From: Thysanoteuthis rhombus
Taxonomy: Eukaryota; Mollusca; Cephalopoda; Oegopsida; Thysanoteuthidae
Length of the DNA: 64,000 bases
Reading direction: 5' to 3'
Assembly (NCBI GenBank): GCA_963457665.1
Contig: OY735224.1
Span: 53,922,929 to 53,986,928, forward strand
Part shown: one piece after another, positions 23,301 to 38,300 of the stretch
How the letters are laid out: each line of letters opens with the position of its first letter
How positions within the stretch are numbered: position 1 is the first letter of the stretch
Notes under the pieces: generated by a model
Database searches by the model: none
Seen by the model: the letters and a program-made list of their open reading frames with translations, nothing else
Told to the model about the DNA's origin: nothing
Translations under genes and position numbers: made by a program

Positions 23301-24079
23301 CATAAGGGAGCCATCAAAAATGGTCTTTTGAATGTCATTTTCACCTATCGATTTTATGGCTTTTTCTGGCGTAGTTTGCCGTGCTGATTGCAACGGTACC
23401 ATTGGAATGGGTGGATTTGATGTATTTTTCGACTCAGCCCAATTTGATGGAAAAAGCCGCTATTGGTCGAGAAGGCACTTCCATAAGGGAGCCATCAAAA
23501 ATGGTCTTTTCAATGTCATTTTTACCTATCGATTTTATGGCTTTTTCTGGCGTAGTTTGACGTGCTGATTGCAACTGTACCATTGGATCGGGTTGATTTG
23601 ATGTATTTTTCGACTCAGCCCAATTTGATGGAAAAAGCCGCTATTGGTCGAGAAGGCACTTCCATAAGGGAGCCATCAAAAATGGTCTTTTGAATGTCAT
23701 TTTTACCTATCGATTTTATGGCTTTTTCTGGCGTAGTTTGACGTGCTGATTGCAACGGTACCATTGGATCGGGTGGATTTGATGTATTTTTCGACTCGGC
23801 CCAATCTGATGGAAAAAGCCGCTATTGGTCGAGAAGGCACTTCCATAAGGGAGCCATCAAAAATGGTCTTTTGAATGTCATTTTTACCTACCGATTTTAT
23901 GCCTTTTCTGGCGTAGTTTGACGTGCTGATTGCAACTGTACCATTGGATCGGGTGGATTTGATGTATTTTTCGACTCAGCCCAATTTGATGGAAAAAGCC
24001 ACTATTGGTCGAGAAGGCACTTCCATAAGGGAGCCATCAAAAATGGTCTTTTGAATGTCATTTTTACCTATTGATTTTA

Positions 24080-25035
24080 TGGCTTTTTCTGGCGTAGTTT
24101 GACGTGCTGATTGCAACGGTACCATTGGATCGGGTGGATTTGATGTATTTTTCGACTCAGCCCAATTTGATGGAAAAAGCCGCTATTGGTAGAGAAGTCA
24201 CTTCCATAAGGGAGCCATCAAAAATGGTCTTTTGAATGTCATTTTTACCTATCGATTTTATGGCTTTTTCTGGCGTAGTTTGACGTGCTGATTGCAACGG
24301 TACCATTGGATCGGGTGGATTTGATGTATTTTTCGACTCAGCCCAATTTGATGGAAAAAGTTGCTATTGGTCGAGAAGGCACTTCCATAAGGGAGCCATC
24401 AAAAATGGTCTTTTGAATGTCATTTTTACCTATCGATTTTATGGCTTTTTCTGGCGTAGTTTGACGTGCTGATTGCAACGGTACCATTGGATCGGGTGGA
24501 TTTGATGTATTTTTCGACTCAGCCCAATTTGATGGAAAAAGCCGCTATTGGTCGAGAAGGCACTTCCATAAGGGAGCCATCAAAAATGGTCTTTTGAATG
24601 TCATTTTTACCTATCGATTTTATGGCTTTTTCTGGCGTAGTTTGACGTGCTGATTGCAACGGTACCATTGGATCGGGTGGATTTGATGTATTTTTCGACT
24701 CAGCCCAATTTGATGGAAAAAGCCGCTATTGGTCGAGAAGGCACTTCCATAAGGGAGCCATCAAAAATGGTCTTTTGAATGTCATTTTCACCTATCGATT
24801 TTATGGCTTTTTCTGACGTAGTTTGATGTGCTGATTGCAACGGTACCATTGGATCGGGTGGATTTGATGTATTTTTCGACTCGGCCCAATTTGATGGAAA
24901 AAGCCGCTATTGGTCGAGAAGGCACTTCCATAAGGGAGCCATCAAAAATGGTCTTTTGAATGTCATTTTCACCTATCGATTTTATGGCTTTTTCTGGCGT
25001 AGTTTGACGTGCTGATTGCAACGGTACCATTGGAT
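24080..25035 (+). repeat. Six-monomer (1086-bp period) HOR, copy 1
   Basis: Private marks GGTAGAGAAGTCAC (about 24188), AAAGTTGCTATTGG (about 24357) and TTCTGACGTAGTTTGATG (24811) recur at exactly +1086 (25274, 25443, 25897). 1086 equals six 181-bp monomers. Confidence 0.8.
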
Positions 25036-25165
25036 CGGGTAGATTTGATGTATTTTTCGACTCAGCCCAATTTGATGGAAAAAGCCACTATTGGTCGAGA
25101 AGGCACTTCCATAAGGGAGCCATCAAAAATGGTCTTTTGAATGTCAGTTTTATCTATCGATTTTA

Positions 25166-26121
25166 TGGCTTTTTCTGGCGTAGTTTGACGTGCTGATTGC
25201 AACGGTACCATTGGATCGGGTGGATTTGATGTATTTTTCGACTCAGCCCAATTTGATGGAAAAAGCCGCTATTGGTAGAGAAGTCACTTCCATAAGGGAG
25301 CCATCAAAAATGGTCTTTTGAATGTCATTTTTACCTATCGATTTTATGGCTTTTTCTGGCGTAGTTTGACGTGCTGATTGCAACGGTACCATTGGATCGG
25401 GTGGATTTGATGTATTTTTCGACTCAGCCCAATTTGATGGAAAAAGTTGCTATTGGTCGAGAAGGCACTTCCATAAGGGAGCCATCAAAAATGGTCTTTT
25501 GAATGTCATTTTTACCTATCGATTTTATGGCTTTTTCTGGCGTAGTTTGACGTGCTGATTGCAACGGTACCATTGGATCGGGTGGATTTGATGTATTTTT
25601 CGACTCAGCCCAATTTGATGGAAAAAGCCGCTATTGGTCGAGAAGGCACTTCCATAAGGGAGCCATCAAAAATGGTCTTTTGAATGTCATTTTTACCTAT
25701 CGATTTTATGGCTTTTTCTGGCGTAGTTTGACGTGCTGATTGCAACGGTACCATTGGATCGGGTGGATTTGATGTATTTTTCGACTCAGCCCAATTTGAT
25801 GGAAAAAGCCGCTATTGGTCGAGAAGGCACTTCCATAAGGGAGCCATCAAAAATGGTCTTTTGAATGTCATTTTCACCTATCGATTTTATGGCTTTTTCT
25901 GACGTAGTTTGATGTGCTGATTGCAACGGTACCATTGGATCGGGTGGATTTGATGTATTTTTCGACTCAGCCCAATTTGATGGAAAAAGCCGCTATTGGT
26001 CGAGAAGGCACTTCCATAAGGGAGCCATCAAAAATGGTCTTTTGAATGTCATTTTCACCTATCGATTTTATGGCTTTTTCTGGCGTAGTTTGCCGTGCTG
26101 ATTGCAACGGTACCATTGGAA
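25166..26121 (+). repeat. Six-monomer (1086-bp period) HOR, copy 2
   Basis: This is the second copy of the hexamer. It then runs into a segment (GGAATGGGTGG, 26118) that also occurs 2714 bp earlier (23404) and again at 43529, showing overlapping duplications. Confidence 0.8.
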
Positions 26122-29100
26122 TGGGTGGATTTGATGTATTTTTCGACTCAGCCCAATTTGATGGAAAAAGCCGCTATTGGTCGAGAAGGCACTTCCATAA
26201 GGGAGCCATCAAAAATGGTCTTTTCAATGTCATTTTTACCTATCGATTTTATGGCTTTTTCTGGCGTAGTTTGACGTGCTGATTGCAACTGTACCATTGG
26301 ATCGGGTTGATTTGATGTATTTTTCGACTCAGCCCAATGTGATGGAAAAAGCCGCTATTGGTCGAGAAGGCACTTCCATAAGGGAGCCATCAAAAATGGT
26401 CTTTTGAATGTCATTTTTACCTATCGATTTTATGGCTTTTTCTGGCGTAGTTTGACGTGCTGATTGCAACGGTACCATTGGATCGGGTGGATTTGATGTA
26501 TTTTTCGACTCGGCCCAATCTGATGGAAAAAGCCGCTATTGGTCGAGAAGGCACTTCCATAAGGGAGCCATCAAAAATGGTCTTTTAAATGTCATTTTCA
26601 CCTATCGATTTTATGGCTTTTTCTGACGTAGTTTGACGTGCTGATTGCAACGGTACCATTGGATCGGGTGGATTTGATGTATTTTTCGACTCAGCCCAAT
26701 TTGATGGAAAAAGCTGCTATTGGTCGAGAAGGCACTTCCATAAGGGAGCCATCAAAAATGGTCTTTTGAATGTCATTTTTACCTATTGATTTTATGGCTT
26801 TTTCTGGCGTAGTTTGACGTGCTGATTGCAACTGTACCATTGGATCGGGTGGATTTGATGTATTTTTCGACTCAGCCCAATTTGATGGAAAAAGCCACTA
26901 TTGGTCGAGAAGGCACTTCCATAAGGGAGCCATCAAAAATGGTCTTTTGAATGTCATTTTTACCTATTGATTTTATGGCTTTTTCTGGCGTAGTTTGACG
27001 TGCTGATTGCAACGGTACCATTGGATCGGGTGGATTTGATGTATTTTTCGACTCAGCCCAATTTGATGGAAAAAGCCGCTATTGGTCGAGAAGGCACTTC
27101 CATAAGGGAGCCATCAAAAATGGTCTTTTGAATGTCATTTTTACCTATCGATTTTATGGCTTTTTCTGGCGTAGTTTGACTTGCTGATTGCAACAGTACC
27201 ATTGGATCGGCTGGATTTGATGTATTTTTCGACTCAGCCCAATTTGATGGAAAAAGCCACTATTGGTCGAGAAGGCACTTCCATAAGGGAGCCATCAAAA
27301 ATGGTCTTTTGAATGTCATTTTTACCTATCGATTTTATGGCTTTTTCTGGCGTAGTTTGACGTGCTGATTGCAACGGTACCATTGGATCGGGTGGATTTG
27401 ATGTATTTTTCGACTCAGCCCAATTTGATGGAAAAAGCCGCTATTGGTCGAGAAGGCACTTCCATAAGGGAGCCATCAAAAATGGTCTTTTGAATGTCAT
27501 TTTTACCTATCGATTTTATGGCTTTTTCTGGCGTAGTTTGACGTGCTGATTGCAACGGTACCATTGGATCGGGTAGATTTGATGTATTTTTCGACTCAGC
27601 CCAATTTGATGGAAAAAGCCACTATTGGTCGAGAAGGCACTTCCATAAGGGAGCCATCAAAAATGGTCTTTTGAATGTCAGTTTTATCTATCGATTTTAT
27701 GGCTTTTTCTGGCGTAGTTTGACGTGCTGATTGCCACGGTACCATTGGATCGGGTGGATTTGATGTATTTTTCGACTCAGCCCAATTTGATGGAAAAAGC
27801 CGCTATTGACCAAAAATGCATTTTTACCGCACACATCAGTAAGCTGTCAAAAATGGTGTTTTGAATGTCATTTTTACCTATCGATTTTATGGCTTTTTCT
27901 GGCGTAGTTTGACGTGCTGATTGCAACGGTACCATTGGATCGGGTGGATTTGATGTATTTTTCGACTCAGCCCAATTTGATGGAAAAAGCCGCTATTGGT
28001 CGAGAAGGCACTTCCATAAGGGAGCCATCAAAAATGGTCTTTTCAATGTCATTTTTACCTATCGATTTTATGGCTTTTTCTGGCGTAGTTTGACGTGCTG
28101 ATTGCAACGGTACCATTGGATCGGGTGGATTTGATGTATTTTTCGACTCAGCCCAATTTGATGTAAAAAGCCGCTATTGGTCGAGAAGGCACTTCCATAA
28201 GGGAGCCATCAAAAATGGTCTTTTGAATGTCATTTTTACCTATCGATTTTATGGCTTTTTCTGGCGTAGTTTGACGTGCTGATTGCAACGGTACCATTGG
28301 ATCGGGTGGATTTGATGTATTTTTCGACTCAGCCCAATTTGATGGAAAAAGCCGCTATTGGTCGAGAAGGCACTTCCATAAGGGAGCCATCAAAAATGGT
28401 CTTTTCAATGTCATTTTTACCTATCGATTTTATGGCTTTTTCTGGCGTAGTTTGACGTGCTGATTGCAACGGTACCATTGGATCGGGTGGATTTGATGTA
28501 TTTTTCGACTCAGCCCAATTTGATGTAAAAAGCCGCTATTGGTCGAGAAGGCACTTCCATAAGGGAGCCATCAAAAATGGTCTTTTGAATGTCATTTTTA
28601 CCTATCGATTTTATGGCTTTTTCTGGCGTAGTTTGACGTGCTGATTGCAACGGTACCATTGGATCGGGTGGATTTGATGTATTTTTCGACTCAGCCCAAT
28701 TTAATGGAAAAAGCCGCTATTGGTCGAGAAGGCACTTCCATAAGGGAGCCATCAAAAATGGTCTTTTGAATGTCATTTTTACCTATCGATTTTATGGCTT
28801 TTTCTGGCGTAGTTTGACGTGCTGATTCCAACGGTACCATTGGATCGGGTGGATTTGATGTAATTTTCGACTCAGCCCAATTTGATGGAAAAAGCCACTA
28901 TTGGTCGAGAAGGCACTTCTATGAGGGAGCCATCAAAAATGGTCTTTTGGATGTCAGTTTTACCTATCGATTTTATGGCTTTTTCTGGCGTAGTTTGACG
29001 TGCTGATTGCAACGGTACCATTGGATCGGGTGGATTTGATGTATTTTTCGACTCAGCCCAATTTGATGTAAAAAGCCGCTATTGGTCGAGAAGGCACTTC

Positions 29101-32100
29101 CATAAGGGAGCCATCAAAAATGGTCTTTTGAATGTCATTTTTACCTATCGATTTTATGGCTTTTTCTGGCGTAGTTTGACGTGCTGATTGCAACGGTACC
29201 ATTGGATCGGGTGGATTTGATGTATTTTTCGACTCAGCCCAATTTAATGGAAAAAGCCGCTATTGGTCGAGAAGGCACTTCCATAAGGGAGCCATCAAAA
29301 ATGGTCTTTTGAATGTCATTTTTACCTATCGATTTTATGGCTTTTTCTGGCGTAGTTTGACGTGCTGATTCCAACGGTACCATTGGATCGGGTGGATTTG
29401 ATGTATTTTTCGACTCAGCCCAATTTGATGGAAAAATCCGCTATTGACAAAAATGCATTTTTACCGCACACATCAGTAAGCCGTCAAAATGGTCTTTTGA
29501 ATGTCATCTTTACCTATCGATTTTATGGCTTTTTCTGGCGTAGTTTGACGTGCTGATTGCAACAGTACCATTGGATCGGTTGGATTTGATGTATTTTTCG
29601 TCTCAGCCCAATTTGATGGAAAAAGCCGCTATTGGTCGAGAAGGCACTTCCATAAGGGAGCCATCAAAAATGGTCTTTTGAATGTCATTTTTACCTATCG
29701 ATTTTATGGCTTTTTCTGGCGTAGTTTGACGTGCTGATTGCAACGGTACCATTGGATCGGGTGGATTTGATGTATTTTTCGACTCAGCCCAATTTGATGG
29801 ACAAAGCTGCTATTGGTCGAGAAGGCACTTCCATAAGGGAGCCATCAAAAATGGTCTTTTGAATGTCATTTTTACCTATCGATTTTATGGCTTTTTCTGG
29901 CGTAGTTTGACGTGCTGATTGCAATGGTACCATTGGATCGGGTGGATTTGATGTATTTTTCGACTCAGCCCAATTTGATGGAAAAAGCTGCTATTGGTCG
30001 AGAAGGCACTTCCATAAGGGAGCCATCAAAAATGGTCTTTTGAATGTCATTTTTACCTATCGATTTTATGGCTTTTTCTGGCGTAGTTTGACGTGCTGAT
30101 TGCAACGGTACCATTGGATCGGGTGGATTTGATGTATTTTTCGACTCAGCCCAATTTGATGGAAAAAGCCGCTATTGGTCGAGAAGGCACTTCCATAAGG
30201 GAGCCATCAAAAATGGTCTTTTGAATGTCATTTTTACCTATCGATTTTACGGCTTTTTCTGGCGTAGTTTGACGTGCTGATTGCAACGGTACCATTGGAT
30301 CGGGTGGATTTGATGTATTTTTCGACTCAGCCCAATTTGATGGAAAAAGCCGCTATTGGTCGAGAAGGCACTTCCATAAGGGAGCCATCAAAAATGGTCT
30401 TTTGAATGTCATTTTTACCTATCGATTTTACGGCTTTTTCCGGCGTAGTTTGACGTGCTGATTGCAACGGTACCATTGGATCGGGTGGATTTGATGTATT
30501 TTTCGACTCAGCCCAATTTGATGGAAAAAGCCGCTATTGGTCGAAAAAGCACTTCCATGAAGGAGCCATCAAAAATGGTCTTTTGAATGTCATTTTTACC
30601 TATCGATTTTATGGCTTTTTCTGGCGTAGTTTGACGTGCTGATTGCAACGGTACCATTGGATCGGGTGGATTTGATGTATTTTTCGACTCAGACCAATTT
30701 GATGGAAAAAGCCGCTATTGATCGAGAAGGCACTTCCATAAGGGAGCCATCAAAAATGGTCTTTTGAATGTCATTTTTACCTATCGATTTTATGGCTTTT
30801 TCTGGCGTAGTTTGACGTGCTGATTACAACGGTACCATTGGATCGGGTGGATTTGATGTATTTTTCGACTCAGCCCAATTTGATGGAAAAAGCCGCTATT
30901 GGTCGAGAAGGCACTTCCATGAGGGAGCCATCAAAAATGGTCTTTTGAATGTCATTTTTACCTATCGATTTTATGGCTTTTTCTGGCGTAGTTTGACGTG
31001 CTGATTGCAACGGTACCATTGGATCGGGTGGATTTGATGTATTTTTCGACTCAGCCACATTTGAGGGAAAAAGCTGCTATTGGTCGAGAAGGCACTTCCA
31101 TAAGGGAGCCATCAAAAATGGTCTTTTGAATGTCATTTTTACCTATCGATTTTATGGCTTTTTCTGGCGTAGTTTGACGTGCTGATTGCAACGGTACCAT
31201 TAGATCGGGTGGATTTGATGTATTTTTCGGCTCAGCCCAATTTGATGGAAAAAGCCGCTATTGGTTGAGAAGGCACTTCCATAAGGGAGCCATCAAAAAT
31301 GGTCTTTTGAATGTCATTTTTACCTATGGATTTTATGTCTTTTTCTGGCGTAGTTTGACTTGCTGATTGCAACAGTACCATTGGATCGGGTGGATTTGAT
31401 GTATTTTTCGACTCAGCCCAAATTGACAGAAAAAGACGCCATTGACCGAAAATGCATTTTTACTGCACACATCAGTAAGCCGTCAAAAATGGTCTTTTGA
31501 ATGTCATTTTTACCTATCGATTTTATGGCTTTTTCTGGCGTAGTTTGACATGCTGATTGCAACGGTACCATTGGATCGGGTGGATTTGATGTATTTTTCG
31601 ACTCAGCCCAATTTGATGGATACAGCCGCTATTGGTCGAGGAGGCACTTCCATAAGGGAGCCATCAAAAATGGTCTTTTGAATGTCATTTTTACCTATCG
31701 ATTTTATGGCTTTTTCTGGCGTAGTTTGACTTGGTGATTGCAACGGTACCATTAGATCGGGTGGATATGATGTATTTTTCGACTCAGCCCAATTTGATGG
31801 AAAAAGCCGCTATTGACCAAAAATGCATTTTTACAGCACACATCAGTAAGCTGTCAAAAATGGTCTTTTGAATGTCATTTTTACCTATCGATTTTATGGC
31901 TTTTTCTGGCGTAGTTTGACGTGCTGATTGCAACGGTACCATTGGATCGGGTGGATTTGATGTATTTTTCGACTCAGCCCAATTTGATGGAAAAAGCCGC
32001 TATTGGTCGAGAAGGCACTTCCATAAGGCAGCCATCAAAAATGGTCTTTTGAATGTCATTTTTACCTATCGATTTTATGGCTTTTTCTGGCGTAGTTTGA

Positions 32101-35100
32101 CTTGGTGATTGCAACGGTACCATTGGATCGGGTGGATTTGATGTATTTTTCGACACAGCCACATTTGAGGGGCAAAGCCGCTATTGGTCGAGAAGGCACT
32201 TCCATAAGGGAGCCATCAAAAATGGTCTTTTGAATGTCATTTTTACCTATCGATTTTATGGCTTTTTCTGGCGTAGTTTGACGTGCTGATTGCAACGGTA
32301 CCATTGGATCGGGTGGATTTGATGTATTTTTCGACTCAGCCACATTTGAGGGAAAAAGCCGCTATTGGTCGAGAAGGCACTTCCATAAGGGAGCCATCAA
32401 AAATGGTCTTTTGAATGTCATTTTTACCTATCGATTTTATGGCTTTTTCTGACGTAGTTTGACGTGCTGATTGCAACGGTACCATTGGATCGGGTGGATT
32501 TGATGTATTTTTCGACTCAGCCCAATTTGATGGAAAAAGCTGCTATTGGTCGAGAAGGCACTTCCATAAGGGAGCCATCAAAAATGGTCTTTGAATGTCA
32601 TTTTTACCTATCGATTTTATGGCTTTTTCTGGCGTAGTTTGACGTGCTGATTGCAACTGTACCATTGGATCGGGTGGATTTGATGTATTTTTCGACTCAG
32701 CCCAATTTGATGGAAAAAGCCACTATTGGTCGAGAAGGCACTTCCATAAGGGAGCCATCAAAAATGGTCTTTTGAATGTCATTTTTACCTATTGATTTTA
32801 TGGCTTTTTCTGGCGTAGTTTGACGTGCTGATTGCAACGGTACCATTTGATCGGGTGGATTTGATGTATTTTTCGACTCAGCCCAATTTGACGGAAAAAG
32901 CTGCTATTGACCGAAAATGCATTTTTACCGCACACATCAGTAAGCCGTCAAAAATGGTCTTTTGAATGTCATTTTTACCTATCGATTTTATGGCTTTTTC
33001 TGGCGTAGTTTGACGTGCTGATTGAAATGGTACCATTGGATCGGGTGGATCTGATGTATTTTTCGACTCAGCCCAATTTGATGGAAAAAGCCGCTATTGG
33101 TCGAGAAGGCACTTCCATAAGGCAGCCATCAAAAATGGTCTTTTGAATGTCATTTTTACCTATCGATTTTATGGCTTTTTCTGGCATAGTTTGACGTGCT
33201 GATTGCAACGGTACCATTGGATCGGGTGGATTTGATGTATTTTTCGACTCAGACCAATTTGATGGAAAAAGCCGCTATTGGTCGAGAAGGCACTTCCATA
33301 AGGGAGCCATCAAAAATGGTCTTTTGAATGTCATTTTTACCTATCGATTTTATGGCTTTTTCTGCCGTAGTTTGACGTGCTGATTGCAACGGTACCATTG
33401 GATCGGGTGGATTTGATGTATTCTTCGACTCAGTCCAATTTGACGGAAAAAGCTGCTATTGGTCGAGAAGGCACTTCCATAAGGGAGCCATCAAAAATGG
33501 TCTTTTGAATGTCATTTTTACCTATCGATTTTATGCCTTTTTCTGCCGTAGTTTGACGTGCTGATTGCAACGGTACCATTGGATCGGGTGGATTTGATGT
33601 ATTTTTCGACTCAGCCCAATTTGATGGAAAAAGCCGCTATTGGTCGAGAAGGCACTTCCATAAGGCAGCCATCAAAAATGGTCTTTTGAATGTCATTTTT
33701 ACCTATCGATTTTATGGCTTTTTCTGGCGTAGTTTGACGTGCTGATTGCAACGGTACCATTGGATCGGGTGGATTTGATGTATTTTTCGACTCAGCCCAA
33801 TTTGATGGAAAAAGCCGCTATTGGTCGAGAAGGCACTTCCATAAGGCAGCCATCAAAAATGGTCTTTTGAATGTCATTTTTACCTATCGATTTTATGGCT
33901 TTTTCTGGCGTAGTTTGACGTGCTGATTGCAACGGTACCATTGGATCGGGTGGATTTGATGTATTTTTCGACTCAGCCACATTTGAGGGAAAAAGCCGCT
34001 ATTGGTCGAGAAGGCACATCCATAAGGGAGCCATCAAAAATGGTCTTTTGAATGTCATTTTTACCTATCGATTTTATGGCTTTTTCTGGCGTAGTTTGAC
34101 GTGCTGATTGCAACGGTACCATTGGATCGGGTGGATTTGATGTATTCTTCGACTCAGCCCAATTTGATGGGAAAAGCCGCTATTGGTCGGGAAGGCACTT
34201 CCATAAGGGAGCCATCAAAAATGGTCTTTTGAATGTCATTTTTACCAATCGATTTCATGGCTTTTTCTGGCGTAGTTTGACGTGCTGATTGCAACGGTAC
34301 CATTGGATCGGGTGGATTTGATGTATTTTTCGACTCAGCCCAATTTGATGGAAAAAACCGCTATTGGTCGAGAAGGCACTTCCATAAGGGAGCCATCAAA
34401 AATGGTCTTTTGAATGTCATTTTTACCTATCGATTTTATTGCTTTTTCTGGCGTAGTTTGACGTGCTGATTGCAACGGTACCATTGGATCGGGTGGATTT
34501 GATGTATTTTTCGACTCAGCCCAATTTGATGGAAAAAGCCGCTATTGGTCGAGAAGGCACTTCCATAAGGCAGCCATCAAAAATGGTCTTTTGAATGTCA
34601 TTTTTACCTATTGATTTTATGGCTTTTTCTGGCGTAGTTTGACGTGCTGATTGCAACGGTACCATTGGATCGGGTGGATTTGATGTATTTTTCGACTCAG
34701 CCCAATTTGATGGAAAAAGCCGCTATTGGTCGAGAAGGCACATCCATAAGGGAGCCATCAAAAATGGTCTTTTGAATGTCATTTTTACCTATCGATTTTA
34801 TGGCTTTTTCTGGCGTAGTTTTACGTGCTGATTGCAACGGTACCATTGGATCGGGTGGATTTGATGTATTCTTCGAATCAGCCCAATTTGATGGGAAAAG
34901 CCGCTATTGGTCGGGAAGGCACTTCCATAAGGGAGCCATCAAAAATGGTCTTTTGAATGTCATTTTTACATATCGATTTTATGGCTTTTTCTGGCGTAGT
35001 TTGACGTGCTGATTGCAACGGTACCATTGGATCGGGTGGATTTGATGTATTTTTCGACTCAGCCCAATTTGATGGAAAAAACCGCTATTGGTCGAGAAGG

Positions 35101-35370
35101 CACTTCCATAAGGGAGCCATCAAAAATGGTCTTTTGAATGTCATTTTTACCTATCGATTTTATTGCTTTTTCTGGCGTAGTTTGACGTGCTGATTGCAAC
35201 GGTACCATTGGATCGGGTGGATTTGATGTATTTTTCGACTCAGCCCAATTTGATGGAAAAAGCCGCTATTGGTCGAGAAGGCACTTCCATAAGGCAGCCA
35301 TCAAAAATGGTCTTTTGAATGTCATTTTTACCTATTGATTTTATGGCTTTTTCTGGCGTAGTTTGACGTG

Positions 35371-38300
35371 CTGATTGCAACGGTAGCATTGGATCGGGTG
35401 GATTTGATGTATTTTTCGATTCAGCCCAATTTGATGGAAATAGCCAATATTGACCGAAAAAACATATTTACCGCATACATAAGTGAGCTGTCAAAAATGG
35501 TCTTTTGAATGTCATTTTTACCTATCGATTTTATGGCTTTTTCTGGCGTAGTTTGACGTGCTGATTGCAACGGTAGCATTGGATCGGGTGGATTTGATGT
35601 ATTTTTCGATTCAGCCCAATTTGATGGAAATAGCCAATATTGACCGAAAATGTATTTTTACCGCATACATAAGTGAGCCGTCAAAAATGGTCTTTTCAAT
35701 GTCATTTTTACCTATCGATTTTATGGCTTTTTCTGGCGTAGTTTGACGTGCTGATTGCAACGGTACCATTGGATCGGGTGGATTTGATGTATTTTTCGAT
35801 TCAGCCCAATTTGATGGAAATAGCCAATATTGACCGAAAATGCATTTTTACCGCATACATAAGTGAGCTGTCAGAAATGGTCTTTTGAATGTCATTTTTA
35901 CCTATCGATTATATGGCTATCTCTGGCGTAGTTTGACGTGCTGATTGCAACGGTAGCATTGGATTGGGTGGATTTGATGTATTTTTTTGATTCAGCCCAA
36001 TTTGATGGAAATAGCCAATATTGACAGAAAATGCATTTTTACCGCATACATAAGTGAGCCGTCAAAAATGGTCTTTTGAATGTCATTTTTACCTATCGAT
36101 TTTTATGGCTTTTTCTGGCGTAGTTTGACGTGCTGATTGCAACGGTAGCATTGGATCGGGTTGATTTGATGTTTTTTTCGATTCAGCCCAATTTGATGGA
36201 AATAGCCAATATTGACCAAAAAATGCATTTTTACTGCGTACATAAGTGAGCCGTCAAAAATGGTCTTTTGAATGTCATTTTTACCTATCGATTTTATGGC
36301 TTTTTCTGGCGTAGTTTGACGTGCTGATTGCAACGGTACCATTGGATCGGATGGATTTGATGTATTTTTCGATTCAGCCCAATTTGATGGAAATAGCCAA
36401 TATTGACCGAAAATGCATTTTTACCGCAGACATAAGTGAGCTGTCAAAAATGGTCTTTTGAATGTCATTTTTACCTATCGATTTTATGGCTTTTTCTGGC
36501 GTAGTTTGACGTGCTGATTGCAACGGTAGCATTGGATCGGATGGATTTGATGTATTTTTTTGATTCAGCCCAATTTGATGGAAATAGCCAATATTGACCG
36601 AAAATGCATTTTTACCGCGTACATAAGTGAGCCGTCAAAAATGGTCTTTTGAATGTCATTTTTACCTATCGATTTTATGGCTTTTTCTGGCGTAGTTTGA
36701 CGTGCTGATTGCGACGGTAGCATTGGATCGGGTGGATTTGATGTATTTTTCGATTCAGCCCAATTTGATGGAAATAGCCAAAATAGACCGAAAATGCATT
36801 TTTACCGCATACATAAGTGAGCCGTCAAAAATGGACTTTTGAATGTCATTTTTACCTATCGATTTATTGCTTTTTCTGGCGTAGTTTGACGTGCTGATTG
36901 CAACGGTAGCATTGGATCGGGTGGATTTGATGTATTTTTCGATTCAGCCCAATTTGATGGAAATAGCCAATATTGACCGAAAATGCATTTTTACTGCGTA
37001 CATAAGTGAGCCGTCAAAAATGGTCTTTTGAATGTCATTTGTACCTATCGATTTTATGGCTTTTTCTGGCGTAGTTTGACGTGCTGATTGCAACGGTAGC
37101 ATTGGATCAGGTGGATTTGATGTATTTTTCGATTCAGCCCAAATTGATGGAAATAGCCAATATTGACCGAAAAAACATTTTTACCGCATACATCAGGGAG
37201 CCGTCAAGAATGGTCTTTTGAATGTCTTTTTACCTATCGATTTTATGGCTTTTTCTGGCGTAGTTTGACGTGCTGATTGCAACGGTAGCATTGGATCGGG
37301 TGGATTTGATGTATTTTTCGATTCAGCCCAATTTGATGGAAATAGCCAATATTGACCAAAAATGCATTTTTACTGCATACATAAGTGAGCTGTCAAAAAT
37401 GGTCTTTTCAATGTCATTTTTACATATCGATTTTATGGCTTTTTCTGGCGTAGTTTGACGTGCTGATTGCAACGGTAGCATTGGATCGGGTTGATTTGAT
37501 GTAATTTTTGATACAGCCCAATTTGATGGAAATAGCCAATATTGACCGAAAATGCATTTTTACTGCGTACATAAGTGAGCCGTCAAAAATGGTCTTTTGA
37601 ATGTCATTTGTACCTATCAATTTTATGGCTTTTTCTGGCGTAGTTTGACGTGCTGATTGCAACGGTAGCATTGGATCGGGTGGATTTGATGTACTTTTCG
37701 ATTCAGCCCAATTTGATGGAAATAGCCAATATTGACCAAAAAATGCATTTTTACTGCGTACATAAGTGAGCCGTCAAAAATGGTCTTTTGAATGTCATTT
37801 GTACCTATCAATTTTATGGCTTTTTCTGGCGTAGTTTGACGTGCTGATTCCAACGGTACCATTGGATCGGGTGGATTTGATGTATTTTTCGATTCAGCCA
37901 ATTTGATGGAAATAGCCAATATTGACCGAAAATGTATTTTTACCGCATACATAAGTGAGCCGTCAAAAATGGTCTTTTCAATGTCATTTTTACCTATCGA
38001 TTTTATGGCTTTTTCTGGCGTAGTTTGACGTGCTGATTGCAACAGTACCATTGGATCGGGTGGATTTGATGTATTTTTCGACTCGGCCCAATTTGATGGA
38101 AAAAGCCGCTATTGGTCGAGAAGGCACTTCCATAAGGGAGCCATCAAAAATGGTCTTTTGAATGTCATTTTTACCTATCGATTTTATGGCTTTTTCTGGC
38201 GTAGTTTGACGTGCTGATTGCAACGGTAGCATTGGATCGGGTGGATTTGATGTACTTTTCGATTCAGCCCAATTTGATGGAAATAGCCAATATTGACCAA

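Larger units (their letters stand above)
17391..35370 (+). repeat. Satellite, first large B-type domain
   Basis: About 99 mostly 181-bp B monomers have the cassette GCCGCTATTGGTCGAGAAGG then CACTTCCATAAGGGAGCC. Singletons of other types are scattered: an A monomer at about 19060, and B-left/A-right hybrids (CACATCAGTAAGC or similar) near 19465, 27806, 29443, 31441, 31811 and 32915. Local multimers include a hexamer (1086 bp), a dimer/trimer group (28.1-29.3 kb) and a tetramer (724 bp, 34141/34865). Confidence 0.9.
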
